Source: Pyrenochaeta sp. MPI-SDFR-AT-0127 (Eukaryota > Ascomycota > Dothideomycetes > Pleosporales > Cucurbitariaceae). From it: DNA of 64,000 bases. A program made the translations under genes and the position numbers. Where the stretch lies: positions 62,001 to 126,000 of the forward strand of contig JAGTJM010000066.1 in NCBI GenBank assembly GCA_020747015.1, written 5' to 3'. Under the pieces are notes generated by a model, which worked only from the letters and a program-made list of their open reading frames with translations, was not told the origin of the DNA and made no database searches. Position 1 is the stretch's first letter. Each line of letters opens with the position of its first letter. Below, piece by piece: positions 11,802 through 22,927 of this stretch.

Positions 11802-12617
11802 TGTATTAGTGACGTGGTGGGATTGATGTAGGGTTGGTTGATGGATGGGTGGGGTAGAGAGCCCAGACGTGTGCCTGCAAGCCTGTAGAAGAGATCGTGA
11901 TGGAGGTCTTGTGGTGTTTTGAAGCGCAGCCTGTCTTTACAGTATCACAAGCAAAATGGCTGAAGTTCGAAGACCCACAGTTGCCTGAGGCGCCCCTTTG
12001 CATGGCTTGACACATGAAACGGTCCAACGAATTCAAGGGCTGGCGTAGTCGGGGCTTGGCAGAAACGGGCCGTAAGTACCTGCTGATAGTTTAAGATGAC
12101 TGCCAACCATGACCTCCTGACACAGCAGTGCTGCCACCCGATCGTGTCAGAGTCTCGTTCCATATCACAGTCGATGTGCGAGTAGGCGTCAGAGTATAAT
12201 TAGGCCATATCCCATCAATCTAGGCGCAACTGGCGGCCCAAAGAAGACTAGCCCAGGCCTGGAACACGGGCATGCGCAGCCATTTAGTTCTTCGGGTCGT
12301 GCCGAGCTGGAAGATCTGGGCATTGAACCTGTTGAAAGTGTCTGCCCGCATGGACAGTGAATCCAGAGGCTACGGCATGTCACAGTACCTTGTTCTCTCT
12401 CGATTGGCGATAATGGGAAGAGGTTTATATCCAAAAAAAAATTACACTGCGCTTCGCAATGAAACCTAAATTACAATCAATACTTCAGAGACCATGTCCC
12501 CTTGAAACATATCGTACAATCATACACGCATTTCGACAATCGTGAACAGCAGCCCAGCCGCATTACTACAGAATCCTGAAAAGGAAGATTGAAAAGTCAT
12601 CCTTGCTCTCGAACATT
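11802..12617. other. Intergenic, no gene seen
   Basis: This holds the 5' flank of the small membrane-protein gene and the 3' flank of the Zn2Cys6 gene, with a short A-run near 12432-12440. No coding frame was recognised. Confidence 0.6.
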
Positions 12618-14851
12618 TCATGGAAACATCGGTCCGCAAGTAAGCACATGTCTCCTTGCCAGCACCAAAACCTGGGCGCTGCTTAACCCAAACTTCGTAC
12701 CAATCACAGATAGACGGCCAAACAGCCAGTCTCGCTGCTCCTGTGAAACAGTCTCAGCGTTTGCGGCCACATAGAGCGGCCAGACAAGCGAGTAGCCCCC
12801 ATAGGCCTCGGCAGCTACCGATTGAATTAGTCAGTTCTCACTAGTACATAAAAGCATGATTTCATACCGTTTTGTTCTTGGCCCATCTCCTTTGCTACAG
12901 GTTGAAGCTCATAGTTCATGTGAAACGGAATGCATGCACTGATCTCGTCCACCATCTGCTGGATTGCGTAGACTGATTTGTCGTATAATCTGTCTGTATC
13001 GACGTAATTTCCGAATCTTAACCATTTCACGCATGCCATCATCACTCTCCGACAGAATATTCGGCAGACTCGGTAGTCGTTCATGATGCTTGCCAGCGGT
13101 ACGTCATGGTACACATGCTGTTCCCCAGGCCACTTCTCCGCAAGCGCAATATCTTCAAGAGCTATTGTTCCACTGAAGACACCGATAATTTGATGCTTCC
13201 ACTCCGGCGGAAGAGTACGGTACCATTCTTCAAGATTCCCATCGACCATTTGTGCGAAATCGAGAATTTGCTTGGCTTCTGCTTCATGTGTTGAGTCGTA
13301 GACAGTTGTCGTAAGAAGATTCGCTCGTGCCCGGAGGTTAGGCAGATCAATACATATCAAAGTTAGTCGATTTGCAGCGTTCTCTTCGCTGATATCACCA
13401 TGCCCTACCCAGCCTTTGGTGCCAGGGAATTCGTCCACGGGTTTTGATCGTTGAACGCAGCTCGTGATCTATGACTATCAGCCACCATTCGAAAGAGCCA
13501 GGGCTTTCGTACCATCATTGTCCGAACAGCCCGAAATATAGCATGAGATATAGGATCATTAAATTGATCTGTACCCCTCAATTTCGTCAGTGCCACTGCA
13601 CCGTCGACATGGTTTCCCCATGCCGTGATCGTGTCATCCGTGGACATGATGGTCTACGCTTCGTTAGCTTCAGCTTCATCTGACTCCGCAACTGGAATAT
13701 AAGACTACTGAAGACCTTGCAGAAGCAATCAAACGACTTACTTCGTACAAAGAGAACATCAAAATAGCAAGAACCGTCTCATCACTTTTCGACAAGACAG
13801 GATCTTTCAAGTCATCATTGAGTTTCTTGAGAGCCTTGCCATATGTGGTTACTGCTTCACGGAGGAGTTCTTGTCTGCCAGGGTATTGGCCACAAGTGGA
13901 CATTGCTACGGCAGTGGTAGCCAGATGTAAGACAGATGAGGGAAGCGAGCGATTATAGAGTGGTACGAGGTATTCGAGATAGCCACGTGTGCTTTCGGCT
14001 TGTTGAGGAAGGGTGATAAAGTTCTTGAAGAAGAAAGGTATGGCCTCGCATTCAGGAGCCAGGGTAATGGTAGGTGGCACGGCATGCTCCAGGTTCCAGA
14101 CAAAGGCCTCAAAATCAAAAGTCTGGTCGAGTGGAAGCGGAGGAGTTGTATAGTTGGGAAGGGCCAAGAGTTGTTGTGATTGGCTAAAGTCAGATGGTGT
14201 TCGAGATCTCGAGATTGATATTTGAAAGGGACTTGTGTCTGGGGTTATGTCGAAGCTCGGAGCTGGTGAACTATTCCTGTCAGTGTGCGTACTCTATGGA
14301 ATCGTTTTGCATCATGTCTAATCCATTGTAACACACGACTGATGCCTCAGGCCCGGCTGCATGCGTTCTAACCCGAGATTTAATGTTCCAACCCAATGCA
14401 GTGACATCCGACTGCTTAGAGAAGCTTATTTGCAGAAATTCGCAAGCTTTTCTGTAAGGCAAGTGTATGTGGTATATTGGTACTTACAGATGAGGGGATG
14501 TATGCGAGCTTGAGCCTGTAGTACTGCTTCTGGATGCTGTCGGCCCTGAGGCTTTTCTCGCTTTCTTCGCCATGGCCTTGTTCTCATCTCGGAATACCAG
14601 ATCGAACTCATCCGGGTACCCTGGACAGTCCCGACCCGACTTTTTACAATTGCCACACGTTGGTCGTTTTTCATCGCACTGGGGGCAAGTCAGCTGGCGA
14701 CCGAAGCAGCTTGCGTGCATCCAAGCTCATACGTGCGAAAGCCGCCACCACTTCGGAGAAGGAGCAAGTGTCGCGAGGCACGGTAACATACCTTGATTCG
14801 CCGGCTCTTACACATGCCGCAGCCACGGCTAGGCTTACCAGTGTATACCAT
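12618..14851 (-). CDS. Zn(II)2Cys6 transcription factor with Fungal_trans_2-like domain
   Basis: Six exons (14792-14851, 14488-14678, 13742-14276, 13513-13653, 12868-13468, 12618-12814) splice in frame to 574 aa. The intron between exons 4 and 5 is only 44 bp. The N-terminal binuclear cluster spans the first intron: CGMCKSRRIK then CDEKRPTCGNCKKSGRDCPGY, with six cysteines in the classical spacing. A basic Ser/Thr-rich linker (KKARKAS) follows. The remaining roughly 430 residues resemble the fungal regulatory region with LYE-type helices, WGNHVDGAVALTKLRG and PVDEFPGTKGW. Such proteins are nuclear DNA-binding regulators, often of catabolism or secondary metabolism. The target is unknown. The P450 and the small membrane gene are the nearest neighbours, but their spacing (0.8-2.5 kb) gives only weak support for co-regulation. 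Confidence 0.92.
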
Positions 14852-16972
14852 CGTGGTCTAGGGGAAACTAAGGGAATGAAAGAATCGAAAATCAACAAAT
14901 TGTCTTGACACACAACAATGGGAAAGCACGATGAAGCCCGATCCTCGCCTTTGACTATAAGAGTTTGAGTAACGAATCGTCTTCCTAAACAATCAGGCAA
15001 CTCCGCCTCGCAAGCCTACGAGTACCATAAAGACTACGTTTCCACTAGATCGCAACAATACCTCCTGTAGCTTCAGCTCGTCAATTTCGACAAGCCTCGA
15101 AATGAGCGACAGGTATGTACCAGGAACCGAGCCACGCGATAAGCTTAGACTTTGACGTAGGTGCTGGGCGAGAGCGTACCCGTTACGGCCGGTGATGTGA
15201 GGTCGCTAGGGAAGCACCAGGCGATCGGACGAACCAATGTGGAAGTAAAACAAGGGGCTTGGCCTATGAGGAGGGCAGAAGAGCGATGACAAGGACAAGA
15301 ATTGCATATTCGAAACGGAAGCAGGATAAATTGGCGTTCCGTCGGCCGTCATCGCGCCCCGGAGCGTAGTGCAGGAATCCCATTGTGACTTGGTTGTGGT
15401 GGACAATTTTCGCAAGAAACACCTAATGCGGTTTAGTGCTGCTCCTCCACAGCCGTGGCGCAGCACCACTTCGCCGTTGACACCACTAGCCAAGCGGGAC
15501 GACACGAGAACACAAGCTTCCCAAGGCGTTTTTAATGTAGCTGCCTGAACTTTTCATTGTAAGTACCTCAGGTTCTGACGCAAGCGCGTACGCAACACGC
15601 GTTCTCTGCTCCTTGATGGCCTTGTCGGTCCTGGCTGTACAAAATCCGAATCATCCGGGCTTCCCGCACCGAAGCCGTCGCGCTTACAACATTGCTCTTT
15701 TGAGGTAGTGCGTGAGTAAGGAATACTCCTGAAGAGGACATGGAGCTGGGCAATGAACAGGGTTGGATGGATCTTATGGGCCAAGTTATGTCATGTCAAG
15801 AAGAACTCACGAATCACGCGGGAGGCTCGGAACCTCTGTCCGTGACTAACTATACGCTTATAAGCAAGCATAAAGATATAACTTATAACTCATCCGGTTA
15901 TTCTATTTGCTTGTAATCCTATACTTGACAAGTAGGAGATAGACGACAACCATATCGCCAGCATCGAGAAAGCACACAGGCGAGCGGCAGGCGCGTGGGC
16001 AAGAATGGTAAAACGGCTGAGCACGTTTGCTCTTGAGGCTTTCTTCCCTCATCAATGGAAACCAGCTAAAAATGGCATGGAAACCACAGATGTGATTCAA
16101 CTCATCGACACAGACAAGATTGTCGCCCTTTCTCGCGTTTTCACGTGTTAAAACAGATCTCCAGGCATCAGCTCCACCCAACCAGACTGACGTATTGCTT
16201 CTACGAGATCCTCCATACATTACACGTATAGACTATCGGCCTTGATCCACTTTCCGCCAATGTACGCCTTATATTTGTTGCACAACTTTCAACTGTGCTC
16301 GGTTAAGTCATAAATTATACCATAATTTCACGAAATGCAGAGACTAGTTCACTGCACAATGTATTTGAATACATTCTCATCATCCCTATTTCAACAAGAT
16401 TTACGCTCTATCTCTTACGTCCTAAGTATCCGCGTGGATGCTCTATAATGGTCTGGGCTGAAGCGGTTTTGTTTCACATTGTGTGGGGCACAAGACAAAA
16501 CAACTGAAGCCAAGCATACTACGAGACGAGATAGATGTAAGGGCTCAAGACACCCCAAGCCACTTGAATAAAGAAACATGTTGGCCTGGGTTTCCTCACG
16601 AGATGAAGTACGTACACAATCTAAACAAAGGAAAACATCATTCTGAACCACTCTATTCAAGCTAGAAATCACATGAATAAAGATATCAACCAAAGATAGC
16701 TTTGTGACCGATTCGCCGAGCACAAATACAAAGAACATATTCAGCCATTAGACAAAGCTCGCGCCCTACCCATATGCGCGTCGTGACACAAAGGGCGCCA
16801 CAGCCACTTTGATGCGATCGTGTTGTTCTCGTCTGTTCACTTTGTAAATATGCCCTTCCTAATTAATTACGAGGTCCTCGAGTCGAAGGTAAAGCAGACC
16901 CGTACAATACTAGATTCATTGCCTTTTCTTTGGCATAATCTCAACCTAATAGTCTCACTCAACAACGTCAAT
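14852..16972. other. Long gene-free stretch
   Basis: About 2.1 kb with no recognisable gene. The part near 15840-16450 is visibly AT-rich. Open frames of 60-110 codons exist on the minus strand (for example around 15206-15505 and 15903-16220) but lack domain-like sequence and look random. A TCACGTGT box occurs at 16141-16148. Confidence 0.55.
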
Positions 16973-17740
16973 ATGCCGAGCCACCAAAGTAGGCGCACAC
17001 TCAGCATCTCCCCCGCACCATTCAAATCCTCTTTTCTTTCCATCCCACCGTCGCCATTCTCCCCCCGCGCACCACTCACACCAACCTCACCCCCAATAAA
17101 GCTCCAGCACTACGTACATCCAGCCAGCACCTGTCGACAGGCTATATCTAATACACCTTCTAAACCACTCTCCTGGATGTGGTTCTGCCATAAATGCCAC
17201 AACAGTTATCATCTAGGCGCAACCCGGCGCTGCCTCGAAGACGGACACCGATTCTGCTCCGGCAATGCCATGGTCAAATTATGGCGCAAGTCTAAGTGCA
17301 CAAGGAGAGTGAGGAAACATAGAGCGTGTGGGAGTGAGTTCGACTATCAGGGATGGAAGATCTGGGGACGGTGGAGGAGAGGAGTCTCGCAGCTCTCGTC
17401 TGGCTACGCAACCAAGTCCAATGTCGCAAGTAGTATCGAGAAAATTTCGGTCCAGATTTCGGGGAAAGATTGCTGGAATACATGCGACTACCCCAGCGAG
17501 TGTCGGTGGGGTAGGAATATTGGCATTTACACACCTGTTGAAGTCTCTTTTCAGGATGTGGGAACCCATTCCACGCATCCACTTGTGGAACCGGGCGATG
17601 TGAATATTGGCGCCGAGAGCTGCAATAGTGCGAGTCAAGATCCAGAGAGATCTGGTTTGCGCGACACGCTTACAGCTAATGTGGAACGAAGAAAGTGTGG
17701 TCAAGCTTCTTCACCGCTCGCTGTTGTCACAGGGGAATAA
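16973..17740 (+). CDS. Cys-rich hypothetical protein of Dothideomycete type
   Basis: An intronless frame of 255 aa starts at MPSHQSRRTL. The first 60 residues are Pro/Ser-rich and basic. A compact block follows with WMWFCHKCHNSYHLGATRRC and GHRFC, then KHRACGSEFDYQGWKIWGRW, and later CWNTCDYPSECRWG. The CxxC...C...C spacing and conserved Trp residues suggest a small metal-binding module; this is inference, since the family is not functionally described to my knowledge. The pattern of a Cys-rich core between disordered ends recurs in hypothetical proteins of plant-associated Dothideomycetes. There is no signal peptide, so it is probably intracellular. An upstream in-frame ATG at 16820 is less likely because the conserved part starts after residue 60 of this model. 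Confidence 0.7.
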   Translation: MPSHQSRRTLSISPAPFKSSFLSIPPSPFSPRAPLTPTSPPIKLQHYVHPASTCRQAISNTPSKPLSWMWFCHKCHNSYHLGATRRCLEDGHRFCSGNAMVKLWRKSKCTRRVRKHRACGSEFDYQGWKIWGRWRRGVSQLSSGYATKSNVASSIEKISVQISGKDCWNTCDYPSECRWGRNIGIYTPVEVSFQDVGTHSTHPLVEPGDVNIGAESCNSASQDPERSGLRDTLTANVERRKCGQASSPLAVVTGE

Positions 17741-18440
17741 GAGTAAAGAGCGACGATAAAAGACCCTCAAGGAGTCATTGTGTTGATGAAGCCATGACAA
17801 CCGTCGACCATTTTATCCTCACTGAGCCAAGTGCATCCCCTCGTCGACTGCCACGGAATGCTTCGTACTGCTACATACATCGGCTGAGTAATCACAGCCA
17901 CAAAGGTTGTCGCCTCCAATGGCAACTTGACAGCTGGAGCTTATGGATCTGAATGCCTTATTAGATGGCTCCAGTGCAGGAAAGAGTGACGAATCAAGTT
18001 GGTATATACCAGTCCACAATGAACGTAATATGATTTGAATTGGGCCCACCTTTGTGCTGGTATGACTGGTATCCTGTGAGCTGCCTGTTTGAGCAATGGT
18101 CTATTGGCAGATGTTATTTCCAGCACTTTTCAAGTCAAATACAATTGTTAAGGTATTCACAATACTATTATACTGGAAGACATGGTCTTTGGGGGCCCCA
18201 TAATATCATATGAATGCGCACATTAGCTAGTTCTTGTGAATCTAAACATATCTTCCGTGGTCTTTATCGTTTGAGCATTTTTGATGCTGTACCCCTGATC
18301 AAGGACGTCAAATCCAGAGCTAATTCAGAACCACATTTACACTTGAAGGCTGTCGTTTCACACACCTGGACATGGAGTGAATATGCGCATACTTGTAGTT
18401 GTCTGGCTCTGATCCATTTTAGCATCTCGTGCTCGTCCAG
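17741..18440. other. Convergent intergenic region, no gene seen
   Basis: 3' flanks of the Cys-rich gene (plus) and the GH128 gene (minus). No coding frame was recognised. Confidence 0.6.
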
Positions 18441-19491
18441 CTAATATAACCGACTGAGGATAGCAATTGCGCATGCGCAACACATCCATCCATGAACACT
18501 GGATACTTTGCCTGAAATTTGGAGTTGGCTCCAAGCCATAGAAAAGCTTGGAATAATAAGGAAGCCTCTGATCTGCACGATGCCTAGAGCCGCTGCAGAA
18601 GTCTGTGGTACATTGTTGGTAGCAACACCCCCAAGGTACCAGGATCCAATGTCCGTGAGTCTTCCATCTTGATCAAGCATTGCAGCATTTGGACCTACGT
18701 TGGAGACGTCCGAGCGGAAAGCGCCGAAGTAAGAATAGTGCGTTATATTACTGCCCGTGTCAGTGGTTGGTCCTCTATTCCTAATGTGCTGATGTTATTA
18801 CTCACGACCAATTGTCAAAGCTTCTTGAACTCTGGTTGTAAAACTCCTGCGTTGTGTCAAGGGCCTGGTTGGGATAGCCATATTCTGTGACCCAGACTGG
18901 AAGATTTGGCCATTCCGCTGTCACTTGCCCAACATGGCTCATCATACCCTCAAAGTTGCCATACCAGTGGACGGGAATGAAATCCGGATTATACCCACAA
19001 TCACATTCGTCAATCCAATCTTTAAGCCACTGCCGTCCGCTTTCTGAACCCGTAACGCCTGGCGCGCCAACCTTGATGCCAAGCGCCTTAAGCGGTTCGA
19101 TCTCTGCCTTCCATCGCCGGGCAGCAAGCTCCACAGATATGCTTGAGCCTCCTGTTGCGTAAGCGCCATCAGGCTCGTTGAAGCCGAGAACGTAGCTAAT
19201 ATTCGCTCCACCTTCGAGTTGACGTTTGATGGAGTCGAAAAAGGGTATTTCGTAGTCGACTTCTGATACGCCCCATAGCATTGGTACATGTTGTACGGCT
19301 TGGTTCTCTTTGAAGGCCAGCGAAGGTAGGAATTGATAGTTATAGTACCATGCCGGAGACGAGGGACCTGAAGTCCATATTCTGTCGTCATTGGGATATT
19401 TTACCGAAGGGACGTGGCAGATACCTCGTTTTGGCGACGACGACTGCGCGCATATGAGAAATAGGGCAGTGAGAAGAAAGGAATACCTCAT
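18441..19491 (-). CDS. Secreted GH128-family beta-1,3-glucanase (Glyco_hydro_cc)
   Basis: Two exons (18806-19491, 18441-18750) with a 55-bp intron give 331 aa. The start MRYSFLLTALFLICAQSSS is a signal peptide. The mature part matches the GH128 fold: KRGICHVPSV, WYYNYQ, VPMLWG, then VLGFNEPDGA with the probable acid/base Glu106, HWYGNF and VWVTEYGYPNQ with the probable nucleophile Glu203. The splice join SN|ITHYSYFGAFR continues the barrel's last strand. This family hydrolyses beta-1,3-glucan, the main fungal wall glucan, so the product is probably an extracellular or wall enzyme for remodelling or for degrading foreign glucan. The last 25 residues (VHGWMCCACAIAILSRLY) are hydrophobic and unlike the catalytic domain. 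They could be a membrane or GPI-type tail, or the end could lie differently through an unseen intron. Confidence 0.9.
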
Positions 19492-20586
19492 TGTGATGAT
19501 GTATGTACTTGAGTACACAAGGTGACAGCTGCAAGAACGGTGCTCGTAAATGTATTTTGAACGAAGAAAGGAGGTTAGGGTACTCCGACCAAACGATAGG
19601 TTGCCGTTGGGCACCAGGAAATCATGTACACCTAGCTTGTTCTGCTAAAGTTCGACGCCGATCAAAGGAAACCAAAAAACATCCGTTCCCGCGGCAGCTC
19701 TTACCAGGTGCCACATTGTAAGAAGCCACGACAGGCTCTAGTCAACAACGACGATTGCATATACCACCACAACGCCTAACACTTAAATTCAAGGAAGGAG
19801 GCAAGCAAGCAAGCAAGTAAGCAAAAAAAAAAAAAGAAATGGAAGGAGTAAACGTAGGATGTGCCGTAACAAGGCAAGATTTTGAGAATCATCGGCCAAA
19901 GAAACTCGACTACACTGCAGATTCCAAGCTCGTATATCCACGCCATTGAGAGAAACTAAGTCAGGTCACCATGACGCTGGCTTAATGTTCTTATTGGGAT
20001 ATTGGCTTACCGCTCGCAGAAGTGTTCAGTAGTGTTGTAGGTCTACAACGGCAATGGCCATAGCTTGTTCTGAGAGAATCCAAGCCGCCTATTGTGTGAA
20101 GATTGAGATACTCACAACACTTGTTCAATGATTTGGAAGACTGTCAAAGGAAGTAAAAACGTGTATCAGTAAGCCATATATGGCTTCTGTTAACACACAG
20201 CCCTTCAAATCGCAAGCGATACCAAAGTTCACATCAAGGGTATGGAACATGAAGTATAATATGATGGTACTACTATTCTCTTTCTTCGCGTCTGGCTCTA
20301 CACTTCGAACATACAGACTTGCGAGCCACAGGCCTCGGCATCGTGAAATTACAAAAAATTTGTATCGACTCTACACAGGCTAAAAAAAAAAGAAAATTTC
20401 GTGACATAGGCGGTATGACACTCGCCTGGATGCAAACCAGTAACCAACGTGGTTGTACCGCTCTAAAATGTAAGGACTGTAGTCGGGCCAGATGGCATGC
20501 AAATAAGGAGAAAAAAAAAGGCGGTATGTACAAGTTCAACCTAGCAGGGGATGATTCACACATTGAGATTATTGATGGAAATAGGT
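19492..20586. other. Intergenic with microsatellite
   Basis: Upstream flank of the GH128 gene and downstream flank of the FLC-like gene. It contains a (GCAA)n/A-tract (listed separately) and further A-runs near 20382-20394 and 20511-20519. No gene seen. Confidence 0.6.
19801..19835. repeat. (GCAA)n microsatellite followed by A13
   Basis: About five GCAA/GTAA units run directly into thirteen adenines (19823-19835). This is a simple-sequence tract, likely polymorphic between strains. Confidence 0.9.
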
Positions 20587-22927
20587 CTAGTATGCGTATC
20601 CTCCTTGGTTTCCGCGAGGCTGCTGAGGCTGCCAAGGAGCATTAGAGATATAGCTTGTCTGTTGCTGGCCATGTTCGACATCTGGTGATCGTGCGGGGCT
20701 AATATCTATGTCGCGGCTCAGACTTTGTCCATGTGATGTTTGCGTTGTTGTCCTTCCAAATGTGGAAGCGTCGGCAAGCAGATGGCCTTGGTCATCAGGG
20801 AACTGACGGCCTCCAGGACCATTGTAGGCAGTGTTTTGCTCTGCGAGTGGGACACGGTCGTAGCCACCGGAACGAGGGCCAAATGGCGATGGCATTGAAT
20901 TGCGCTTGTATTCTTGAGGGTCCATTAACAGCGAGTTGCGGGCGTCCAGAGGGGTGAGATTGTCCACATCTCGGGCTTTCTCTGGGTGGGTTGTCAGTCG
21001 GGACGATTATAAAAAGAGTGGGGCGGGGGGAACTTACCAGCTGCCTTTCTCTTCTTACGATGGGGATTCTCCTTGCAACAGATGATGATGGCATTAACGG
21101 CGATGAGAATAGCCAGCACACCGGTTAACGAGGCCTGAACAACGACCAGTACAAGGCCAGTAACGGTCTTTGTTGTCTGGTTCATACCCAGCTCCTCCAC
21201 AAAAACCAAAATGCAAACGACCGATAGTACGCGGACAACCTGAATGACAATGTTGATCCAGTTTCCAGACTTCAGCGAGTAGGGTCGAGACCAGAGTAGA
21301 ATGACGAGAAATAGGGCCTCGACGATGAGTTGACCGGCGGCCTGAGCAAGGCCATGACCATCTGCTCCAGCGATGACGCAACCGCGAGCGAACATGTAGA
21401 CGATGAGTGGAATGAAGATCCACCAGTAGCTCTTCTTGTAGTTCTCGTAAAAGAGGCTGTATTTGCGCCAAACTTCTTTGTCGTCGTAAAGCGCAGACGT
21501 ATTACCCTCCAGCTTTTTGAACTTGTGCGCAATGCTCCAGATCTTCCAGGTGAAGAATGCCAAGATTGCAGTGAAGGCCGCCAGAGTAACACCGGCGAGC
21601 GTCTTTGCACCCCAAGAATCTCCATTTTTGAACTGGTACACGCAGTAAAGAACCCAAATACCGTAAAGAAGGAGAACCAAGTTTGTGAGCGTCTTCGCGA
21701 GGGTCCACCAGTATCGTTTACGGAAGCTCGTCAGGCGTTTTGGAAAGCTGCCGCACAAAGCCCATGTCTCCAGAATAACCTTGAAGAGAAGGATGCCAAC
21801 GGTAATTGCAGCAATGACAATGGCGAAAACCAGGAGAACAGTCATGAAAGCGTTGCCGTCGGGAATTGTGTATTCCTCGACGAAGCCCTGGATGCCCTTG
21901 ACAGCATGCATAACCTTGCTATCGCTCGCACCGTCGTCGGTGCTGTTGAGGTTGGTATTTAGCTCATCACGAGCCCACAAAAGGGCACTGCTGAGGCTGC
22001 GTTTAGACAACACAACCTTCTGGTCCACGTGGACGAGTGTGGCGTTCTTGAGAAAGGTGACACTGTTTGTCGTAAGGTTGCCACCAGTCTTCTCACGGAA
22101 TCCATCAATGGAGGTCTGCATGCCTTCCCAGTAGATGAGACCAGTACTGAAGGCGAAGTTCTTGGACCAGCTGCGGTAGACACCAGGGACATCTGCACTC
22201 ATCATGCCGTTCAAAGCCATAGCCTGGAACCACCCAATGATATCGCCAAAGGTGGGACTCGAGGTTGGAGCACCGGCTTGACCAGCGCCCGCGAGGGAAG
22301 CCAAGCCAGAAACGGCCAAAGCAGCGCCCGCGATGCCGGCGGCAATGTACTGTACACCGGCAGTTGATAGAGACTGGCCATTGCTGACTTGTGATGTAAT
22401 ACAGGCAAGATCTTGACCTCCGTCCTTGGCCTTGAGCTGCATTGTAGCCTGGCTGTCGATGTCGGGTACGCTGAATGCGATAGCAGGGATTTGTGAGATG
22501 AACTTTTCGGGTATGGTCTGCTCTCCGGATGCGCCAAAAGTACCAGCGGGCACTGGCAGGCGCATTAGTTTCTGCAAGACATGATACTGAGCAAGATTGA
22601 CGTACCTGGACACAACTGGTCGACTTTGGTGCTACCCTCGCAAGGGTCGAATTCGTTCCTATACACTTCTTTGCCATATGCATTCACAATGAGGGCTGCC
22701 ATGACTTTCTGCTCCTTGTCGTTGGTGCCTGAGACATCGAACTTGACCTTCTTGGTTGACCGGTCAAACTCAATATCGAGCTTGTTTACTTTGATGTCTG
22801 AAGTGCCGGAGAGACACGAGCTGTAGCCGTTCGTCTTGAGAACATCGCCAGCCAGTGCACCCAATGGTGCCGATGCCAACAGTATGAATGGAGTGAGCAT
22901 AGCCGAGTATGTCGTGTGAGGTCTCAT
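20587..22927 (-). CDS. FLC/TRP-like membrane protein (flavin carrier family, ML-like domain)
   Basis: Three exons (22606-22927, 21038-22552, 20587-20981) splice in frame to 743 aa. A signal peptide (MLTPFILLASAPLGALAG within residues 10-27) is followed by an ML-like luminal domain with conserved Cys residues (SSCLSG, FDPCEG, DQLCPVPAG). About nine hydrophobic helices of the TRP-like region come next, from TVLLVFAIVIAAITVGILLF onward, including WWIFIPLIVYMFARG and LTGVLAILIAVNAIIICC. The basic stop-transfer NPHRKKRK begins a hydrophilic cytosolic tail of about 140 residues rich in Pro, Gln and Ser. Fungal homologues (Flc1-3 in yeast) act at the ER or plasma membrane in FAD transport, calcium homeostasis and cell-wall maintenance. 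It sits between two beta-1,3-glucanase genes on the same strand, consistent with a surface/wall theme. The exact paralogue was not determined. Confidence 0.92.

Noticed and set aside
14852..16972. Possible decayed transposon in the long gene-free stretch
   Set aside because: AT-rich, but no terminal repeats, no transposase-like motif and no target-site duplication could be recognised by eye.
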